Source: Siphonodentalium dalli (lineage: Eukaryota > Mollusca > Scaphopoda > Gadilida > Siphonodentaliidae). Taken from it: a stretch of DNA of 64,000 nucleotides. The DNA lies in assembly GCA_032622095.1 (NCBI GenBank), contig CP136061.1, positions 249,687,582 to 249,751,581 on the forward strand, in the 5' to 3' direction. Made by a program: the position numbers and the translations under genes. Of this stretch, positions 57,871-64,000 are shown piece by piece. Below the pieces are notes generated by a model. It had not been told where the DNA came from. It made no database searches and saw only the letters and a list, made by a program, of their open reading frames with translations. Positions within the stretch are counted from its first letter, which is position 1. The number at the start of each line of letters is the position of its first letter.

Positions 57871-58027
57871 ATTGGGATGTTTCAAATGATATCTAAAGAA
57901 TAGAATCAAACTCATATAAATTCATTGCATATATCAATTAGGATGCATTGAATTAGAAAACACTAAGATTTATCTTATAAAAGAGTCTATGTCAAGTTGT
58001 TTAGCTAGATGTGTCATGCCCACCAAC

Positions 58028-58177
58028 CAAGCCTGAGTTTAGTGTGTCTGTCATTTGCAGAATGAAGTCCCCAGAGGGTATTTAGTGATACTAGCCCGCT
58101 ATGCTAGGATAGCGTCACTAAATTCATCCTCTGGGGACCTCATTCTGCAAATGACAGGCACACTAAACTCAGGCTTG
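58028..58177. mobile_element. Family F hairpin element with target duplication
   Basis: CAAGCCTGAGTTTAGTGTGT to AAACTCAGGCTTG, flanked by CCCACCAAC on both sides (9 bp as written; 8 bp in other copies). Confidence 0.85.
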
Positions 58178-58569
58178 CCCACCAACAGTTATCTCCAGGT
58201 TTCCTATACAAAGGAACAGTATATCTATTGATATCATATGTTTGTGGCAATTACGTCAGATGTTTCATACTGCAAGGTGTGAGATGAAATTTGAAATTGA
58301 TAGACGGCGACAGAATGATTTAGCTATTTCGCCATTTTGTCGTACTACGGTACAAACTAAAAATCTAAGAACCTCAAATTGGGTGATGGGGTGATTTCGG
58401 CTTTATGCATATTCGGTTAATTGCATGAGAAAGGCCAAGCACCGACGCTATGCAATATAGTGAAATTTACAACAATGCTAAATTTGAAACAAAAAGTTGC
58501 ACCACGATGTCAAATTGAAACATGGGAAAATTTTGAAGCAAATAAAAGGGAAAATGTGAACAATAGCAC

Positions 58570-59035
58570 TTAACCCTTTCAGTGCCAGGGGCCGATCTAA
58601 TCGGCCCTAATTTACGGTCTGTAAAATAGGCCCTAATAAAATAAAAATATATTTTATTTTTTTTAGATATTTTTGGGTAGCATTTTTTTTGGGTATGCTT
58701 AAGCATGCTATAGCGAATTTAAAAACAAACTGGATAAAACCTTAGGGGTATGTTATAACTCAAAACTATCACCAAGTATTCATAGTAATAATTTTGATGC
58801 CCATAAAAAACATAAGATTCCCTGGCACTAAACCTACTAAATAAGTCTGTTAAAGAATATAAGAAAAAATTAATAAAATTGTAAAAAATAATAACAAAAG
58901 ATGAAAAATTGTTAGGCCAATGCATTCTCTTATATATGCGAGGCGACCTATGGTCGACTCGCATATATAAGAGAATGCATTGGCACAGGGTATATGGGTT
59001 GATACAAAAATCGGACCTGGCACTCAAAGGGTTAA
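58570..59035. mobile_element. TTAA element family C, hairpin version
   Basis: TTAACCCTTTCAGTGCCAGG GGCCGAT to ATCGGACCTGGCACTCAAAG GGTTAA. One hairpin module plus about 200 bp of other sequence on the left. It ends 20 bp before the donor of the exon at 59055-59146. Confidence 0.85.
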
Positions 59036-59054
59036 CACCTCAATGAAGACTCAC

Positions 59055-59146
59055 CATCAATAGGCACTTGTTTGGTTTCTCTGTACTCGCCATACTCATC
59101 GTCGTCATACCCCATTCTAGCCTTGTGAGGGCTATCATTGCTCTGC
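59055..59146 (-). CDS. Cav1: Cav1 exon, II-III loop (acidic/tyrosine-rich)
   Basis: 92-nt exon between a TTTAAG acceptor and a GTGAGT donor. It encodes QSNDSPHKARMGYDDDEYGE, then YRETKQVPID, and ends with one nucleotide of a glutamate codon completed by the next exon. It is hydrophilic and acidic, as expected for the cytoplasmic II-III loop. Two further AG sites lie within 7 nt (after GCAG and GAG), so the start could shift by 4-6 nt. The upper site is preferred because its phase fits the previous exon. Confidence 0.75.
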
Positions 59147-59202
59147 CTTAAATTAAAAACAGATTCAGCTGCACAATCCCGTGTATGGGCAATAACAAAT
59201 AG

Positions 59203-59420
59203 TACAGAAATGCCCTAAATAATTGACTCCTTAACCATAGAAGAATTATGGGTAATTTTTCAGGATTTAGTCGGAAATATGGTTAGTTGCCATTCATCGG
59301 AAAGCTCTCAGTGAGAGCTTTCCGATGAATGGCAACAAGCCATATTTCCGACTAAATCCTGAAAAAATTACCCAAAATTTTGCTGTGGTTAAAGAGTCGA
59401 TTATTTAGGGCATTACTGTA
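59203..59420. mobile_element. Foldback MITE family E
   Basis: TACAGAAATGCCCTAAATAA to TTTAGGGCATTACTGTA. It ends about 56 bp upstream of the same exon's acceptor. Confidence 0.88.
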
Positions 59421-59702
59421 GTTGAGTCTCAGACATTGAAATAAATGGCCCGCAATCGACTTTTTATTTAGATTTTTCATATTATGACCAAAACGAAAGT
59501 TTCTTGTGTTGTGTCGAGTGCTCAGCCAATCAGAATGCTTGTTTCAGCAAAAAAAATTTGACTTGAATTTCAATGAAGAATAATTTTGTTTAAGTTGACC
59601 GAGAAATGAATGTGATATAATACTATACTTGTATTTGACTTTTTATGCTGGCGTTTTTTATTATAATTTTCACACAAATCAACAGATTGTGATTGTTCAT
59701 TG

Positions 59703-60142
59703 GATCAAACTATACGTACATGTGTGACCCTCGACGTGAATCGATCAAACTATACGTACATGTGTGAGCCTCGACGTGAATCTATCAAACTATACGTACA
59801 TGTGTGACCCTCGATGTGAATCGATCAAACTCTACATACATGTGTGAGCCTCGGTGTGAACCGATCAAACTATACATATATGTGTGAGCCTCGGCGTGAA
59901 CTGATCAAACTATAGATACATGTGTGACCCTCGATGTGAACCGATCAAACTATACATACATGTGTGAGCCTCGGCGTGAACCGATCAAACTATACATACA
60001 TGTGTGAGCCTCGGCGTGAACTGATCAAACTATAGATACATGTGTGACCCTCGATGTGAACCGATCAAACTATACATACATGTGTGAGCCTCGGCGTGAC
60101 CCGATCAAACTATACATACATGTGTGAGCCTCGGCGTGACCC
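59703..60142. repeat. 40-bp minisatellite, 11 units, includes a splice donor
   Basis: Unit GATCAAACTATACATACATG TGTGAGCCTCGGCGTGAACC, 11 units of exactly 40 bp. On the minus strand each reads ..CGAGGCTCACACAT|GTATGT.., i.e. the end of the exon at 60120-60217 and its donor. Left units carry variants (CGTACA, GACCCTCGACG). Confidence 0.93.
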
Positions 60143-60217
60143 GTGTCGTGACAGCTTTTCCAGGGTATCTTCATTCTCACCATTATCATTCAGACCAACT
60201 CCCTCGTCTTCCGAGGC
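60120..60217 (-). CDS. Cav1: Cav1 exon, start of the II-III loop segment
   Basis: Candidate exon of 98 nt after a TTTCAG acceptor, phase 0. It reads ASEDEGVGLNDNGENEDTL, then EKLSRHGSRRGSH, a charged hydrophilic segment fitting the cytoplasmic II-III loop, which is poorly conserved in the family. Ending at the GTATGT donor after position 60120 leaves two nucleotides (AT), which join G|CAG AGC of the next exon in frame. A stronger-looking GTGAGA donor at 60180 would leave phase 1, which does not fit the next exon. The chosen donor lies inside the first unit of a 40-bp tandem array, so exon and array overlap. Exact 3' end uncertain. Confidence 0.6.
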
Positions 60218-60239
60218 CTGAAAGTTATAATTATATCAA

Positions 60240-60691
60240 TTAACCCTTTACCCAACAAAACGGCCAAAAACGCCCAAATAAAGATTCAACGGCCTAAAAT
60301 ATCTTTGGTCTGTCTCAATAACACCATACAAATATGGATATCATTGGAACCGGTTCATTGACCACATTGTGATGGTTACAGTTATGCCCTGTGCCAATGC
60401 ATTCTCTTATATATGCGAGTCGACCATAGGTCGCCTCGCATATATAAGAGAATGCATTGGCCTAAAAAAAACTTTTTACCATTTTTTCTTGCATTCTTTA
60501 TCAATTTTATAATTTTTTCTTATATTTTTAAACAATTTTTATAATATTTTTCTGCATTCTTTGACAATTTTATAATTTTTAATATGTGTTAAGCCAATGC
60601 ATTTTCTTATATATGCGAGGCGACCTATCGTCGACTCGCATATATAAGAGTATGCATTGGCACAGGGTCGTTCTGTTGGGTAAAGGGTTAA
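60240..60691. mobile_element. TTAA MITE family A with expanded spacer
   Basis: TTAACCCTTTACCCAACAAA to GTTGGGTAAAGGGTTAA, two hairpin modules. The spacer carries repeated TTTTTCTT..ATTCTTT..AATTTTATAA. Its left end lies about 20 bp from the acceptor at 60218. Confidence 0.9.
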
Positions 60692-60754
60692 CTGAACAAA
60701 TTAAATAAGGTTCCAAGAAGGCATTCGACCCAAATAAAGCTCAACATGTCTATC

Positions 60755-60782
60755 AAGCCTGAATTTAGTGTGTCTGACATTT
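60755..60782. mobile_element. Family F terminal fragment
   Basis: CAAGCCTGAATTTAGTGTGT CTGACATT only. Confidence 0.6.
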
Positions 60783-60897
60783 TTTCATTATTGTATAACA
60801 GAGACAGCCACAAATAATGCGCACTTAATTGGTTGGACATGCATTTGATTCATTTAAAGATATATTTACATTGTATACTGAAGATCATTTATATCAG

Positions 60898-61047
60898 TTA
60901 ACCCTTTACCCAACAGAACGGCCCTGTGCCAATGCATTCTCTTATATATGCGAGTCGACCATAGGTCGCCTCGCATATATAAGAGAATGCATTGGCTTAA
61001 CACATTAAAAATTATAAAATTGTTAAAGAATGTGAGAAAAAATGGTA
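60898..61047. mobile_element. TTAA MITE family A, right part missing
   Basis: TTAACCCTTTACCCAACAGA, one hairpin module, and the spacer up to GAGAAAAAATGGTAA; then unrelated CCGATCATGATCGG palindrome sequence. Confidence 0.85.
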
Positions 61048-61059
61048 ACGAGAGGCCGA

Positions 61060-62170
61060 TCATGATCGGCAGATGTTTAACCCATACCTTGGCGATAGCG
61101 ATTAGCTATTTTTATAAATTTTATAAATCCTTACATCAACCTTTTCATGAGTGCTAAAGTTTCAACAATTCACACTTAATATAGTGATCATGTGAAAAAT
61201 ATTTAGTTATCAGATTGTGTCAACAGGATTGGCGGAGGATGTTAATATTTTTAAGCAAATAAACCAAATGACCCTCACTATGCAGGTTAGGGGTGTGTTC
61301 TTGTCAACTATGCCAAGAACTACATGTATAAACATAGTCAATGGAAATATTTGAGTTATCAAATCGGATAGAATAGGGTTAATCTTACCCAAACTAATGA
61401 ACTGATAAACACAAAATAGTCTATACAAAGCATGTCATTGGATTTAGAAACCCATACAATAAGTCAGTCTCAAGAATAACAGCACCATTAATATTACCCT
61501 GGAGCCCAAATGCAACTGAGGGAATTTCAAAATAAGACATTTCCTCTAATGATGAATATATAATTGGTGATTTATTGAAACCCTTACTGAACCTGGATCA
61601 AAGTGAAAGGGATAATATTATATCTGTCAATCGCATAATATGTGTCTATGGAATGGTTTAATTTTAATCCCAAATCCATGCAAATCAAAAGTGGATCACC
61701 ATCAACCTGGACATAATATAGGAGAATGATCAAACGAAAAGCTTCAAAACCATATGATGTGTGGAGAGGGTTAATCATTTGCAATGACATCACATCATGG
61801 AACTGAGGAATGTGTGGATTAATTTTTGTCGAAGATAAGACAACAGTGTATGTAGACAACAATGTCTGTAAAACATCCCTACAAATTAAGTAACAATGGA
61901 CTATTCCAATTTAATATTTTAGAATAGGTGTCCTATAGTGTTTACATAAACTTTAGTAATGAACCTGTTTCAGCAAACGGGTTAACTTAATATTGCACAG
62001 AAAACAGCACTCCACCAGATAGCCATCAATCAATTTGACATTAATATGATAACAAATCCTGCCAGCCAGGAGTACCACTATCAGGCTTTATAGCATGTCC
62101 ATAGACATAGTGATAATTAACTCATTTCAATAACACATGGTCTGCCAGATATGTTCTCTTAATATTCCCA
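61060..62170. other. Intron, no clear feature
   Basis: AT-rich sequence. No Cav1 exon is recognised between 60217 and the right window edge. Confidence 0.5.
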
Positions 62171-62384
62171 GCAGTAATTATTTGAATTATAAAGGGTCAT
62201 AACTCTGTTAAAATATATCGGATCAAACCCATATTCGAACTCGATCTGTATTTAGGGGTGATAAATTCATATACCAAATTTGGTGCTGATCAGATGAAAA
62301 ATGTTTTGAGTCATAGCAGCTTGGGTGAATTCTAAGTAAACATAAGAGTGAAAAGGGTTAATTAAACAATACCAAAAACCATAC

Positions 62385-63611
62385 AGACTAAGAACGTGCT
62401 AAGAAAAACCTAGGTAAGAAATATGAGGCAGATCAGAAGAAATATGTTCAACTTATTGCATTGGATAGCATGTGTGTAAAGGGTTAATTATTTTCTAAAC
62501 CGATCAACCAATCAATACCAAAAACTATACAGATGTCATCTTAAACCTACATATCAAATATGAACACAATCGGACAAAATATACTTTGGTTATAGCATCG
62601 GATTTTTGTTTTTTTAATTTTATTTTCGAAAAAGGGTCATAACTCCTTTAAAATAAATCGGATCAAACCCATATTCGAACTCGATCTGTATTTTGGGCTC
62701 TGAAACTCGCATACCAAATTTGGTTCCAATCAGATACAAAATGTTTGAGTTATGGCAGAATGCGTTAATTCTAAGTTGAAAAAGGGCCATAACAGACTAA
62801 GAACGTGCTAAGAAAAACCTAGGTAAGAAATATGAGGCAGATCAGAAGAAATATGTTCAACTTATTGCATTGGATAGCATGTGTGTAAAGGGTTAATTAT
62901 TTTCTAAACCGATCAACCAATCAATACCAAAAACTATACAGATGTCATCATAAACCTACATATCAAATATGAACACAATCGGACAAAATATACTTTGGTT
63001 ATAGCATCGGATTTTTGTTTTTTTAATTTTATTTTCGAAAAAGGGTCATAACTCCTTTAAAATAAATCGGATCAAACCCATATTCGAACTCGATCTGTAT
63101 TTTGGGCTCTGAAACTCGCATACCAAATTTGGTTCCAATCAGATACAAAATGTTTGAGTTATGGCAGAATGCGTTAATTCTAAGTTGAAAAAGGGCCATA
63201 ACAGACTAAGAACGTGCTAAGAAAAACCTAGGTAAGAAATATGAGGCAGATCAGAAGAAATATGTTCAACTTATTGCATTGGATAGCATGTGTGTAAAGG
63301 GTTAATTATTTTCTAAACCGATCAACCAATCAATACCAAAAACTATACAGATGTCATCATAAACCTACATATCAAATATGAACACAATCGGACAAAATAT
63401 ACTTTGGTTATAGCATCGGATTTTTGTTTTTTTAATTTTATTTTCGAAAAAGGGTCATAACTCCTTTAAAATAAATCGGATCAAACCCATATTCGAACTC
63501 GATCTGTATTTTGGGCTCTGAAACTCGCATACCAAATTTGGTTCCAATCAGATACAAAATGTTTGAGTTATGGCAGAATGCGTTAATTCTAAGTTGAAAA
63601 AGGGCCATAAC
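62385..63611. repeat. 409-bp tandem triplication
   Basis: Three nearly identical 409-bp units starting at AGACTAAGAACGTGCTAAG (62385, 62794, 63203). Each contains two family-N core segments. The units differ at only a few visible positions (for example CATCTTAAACC/CATCATAAACC), so the duplication is recent. Confidence 0.95.
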
Positions 63612-63841
63612 TCTGTAACAAAATCTCGGATCAAACCCAAATTCGAACTCGATCTGTATTTTAGGTTGAGAAACCCATATACAAAATTTGGTTTCGATCG
63701 GATATAAAATGTTTGAGTTATCGCATTACTCGTAAAGTGTCTACGGACAGACAGACGGACGGACAGACAGACGGACCAACGACGAGTGGTCAATCCGGGC
63801 AACGACACTATGTTTACCATACTATGGTATGGGTAAACATA
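63612..63841 (+). repeat. Family N 3' portion
   Basis: Continues the triplication with a diverged core, then GACAGACAGACGGACGGAC.., GACGAGTGGTCAATCCGGGC and ACCATACTATGGTATGGGTA, the same tail as at 39590-39655. Confidence 0.7.
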
Positions 63842-64000
63842 AAAAGTGTTAAAAACAGATTTTTTTTTAGGCCAATGCATTCTCTTATATATGCGAGACG
63901 ACCTATGGTCGACTCGCATATATAAGAGAATGCATTGGCACAGGGCATAACTGTAACTATCACAATGTGGTCAAGGAGCCGGTTCCAATGATATCCATAT
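63842..64000. mobile_element. TTAA MITE family A, left part missing, cut by window edge
   Basis: AAGTGTTAAAAACAGATTTT spacer, one hairpin module, then GGCATAACTGTAACTATCAC.. to the edge. Confidence 0.85.

Larger units (their letters stand above)
1326..60217 (-). other. Cav1: Cav1 (L-type) calcium channel alpha-1 gene, internal part
   Basis: One gene spans nearly the whole window on the minus strand. Its exons encode the II-III loop, repeat III, the III-IV linker and IVS1-S3 of a four-repeat voltage-gated calcium channel, the plasma-membrane pore that admits Ca2+ on depolarisation. The L-type (Cav1) assignment rests on the IIIS6/linker signature [12 protein letters not shown] followed by [14 protein letters not shown]; Cav2 channels have a different linker (EEYSLEKNE type), recalled from family knowledge. 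Exon phases chain without a break through 544 codons. Repeats I-II and everything after IVS3 are outside the window. Introns reach 16.5 kb (between 30059 and 13685) and are filled with transposons and minisatellites. Confidence 0.95.

Noticed and set aside
60181-60217. Shorter version of the first exon using the GTGAGA donor
   Set aside because: It ends in phase 1 and no acceptor of the next exon fits without a stop; the GTATGT donor at 60119 gives a continuous frame. Kept only as an alternative.
1-64000. Same sequence at both window ends (ACTATCACAATGTGGTCAAG)
   Set aside because: Both are copies of the dispersed family A MITE; it does not indicate circularity or a terminal repeat.

Overview
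The window is a stretch of an AT-rich metazoan genome, most likely a marine invertebrate. A mollusc or other spiralian is my guess, from the style of the intronic repeats; no species can be named. It lies almost entirely inside one very long gene on the minus strand, an L-type (Cav1) voltage-gated calcium channel alpha-1 subunit. Fourteen coding exons plus one alternative exon are recognisable, running from about 60217 down to 1326. They encode, in order, part of the acidic II-III loop, all of repeat III (S1 to S6 with its pore glutamate), the III-IV linker and IVS1 to IVS3. Using one of the two alternative exons they join in one frame for 1632 nt (544 codons). Each has GT..AG boundaries and compatible phases; only the first junction (60120/59146) needs a choice of splice site. 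The gene continues past both ends: repeats I and II lie beyond the right edge, and IVS4 and the C-terminus beyond the left edge.

Only about 2.7% of the gene span is coding. The introns are packed with non-autonomous DNA transposons and minisatellites. At least four TTAA-flanked families (termini TTAACCCTTT..AAAGGGTTAA, piggyBac-like) share one ~75-bp hairpin module. There is also a ~215-bp foldback family with TACAGTAATG termini (Tc1/mariner-like), a family with CAAGCCT termini and 8-bp target duplications, and further foldback elements. Between 51.8 and 56.8 kb three elements are nested: a Harbinger-like element (TTA duplication) inside a hAT-like element (8-bp duplication), inside an older repeat. 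A 5'-truncated LINE 3' end (49980-50941) has inserted into one of the foldback MITEs.

At least ten tandem arrays lie in the introns, with periods of about 20, 25, 32, 33, 34, 37, 40, 45, 48 and 409 bp. Several sit very close to exons. The 40-bp array at 59703-60142 appears to repeat the last bases of an exon together with its splice donor. The 32-bp array starts about 70 bp after a pair of mutually exclusive exons, and the 45-bp array ends about 45 bp before a splice acceptor.

The most interesting biology is the tandem pair of 91-nt exons at 30059-30293. Both encode the repeat-III S4 voltage sensor and they are separated by a 53-nt intron. Including both would shift the frame, and their shared part differs only at synonymous sites, so they look like a functional mutually exclusive cassette. 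No other protein-coding host gene, rRNA, tRNA or CRISPR array was recognised.
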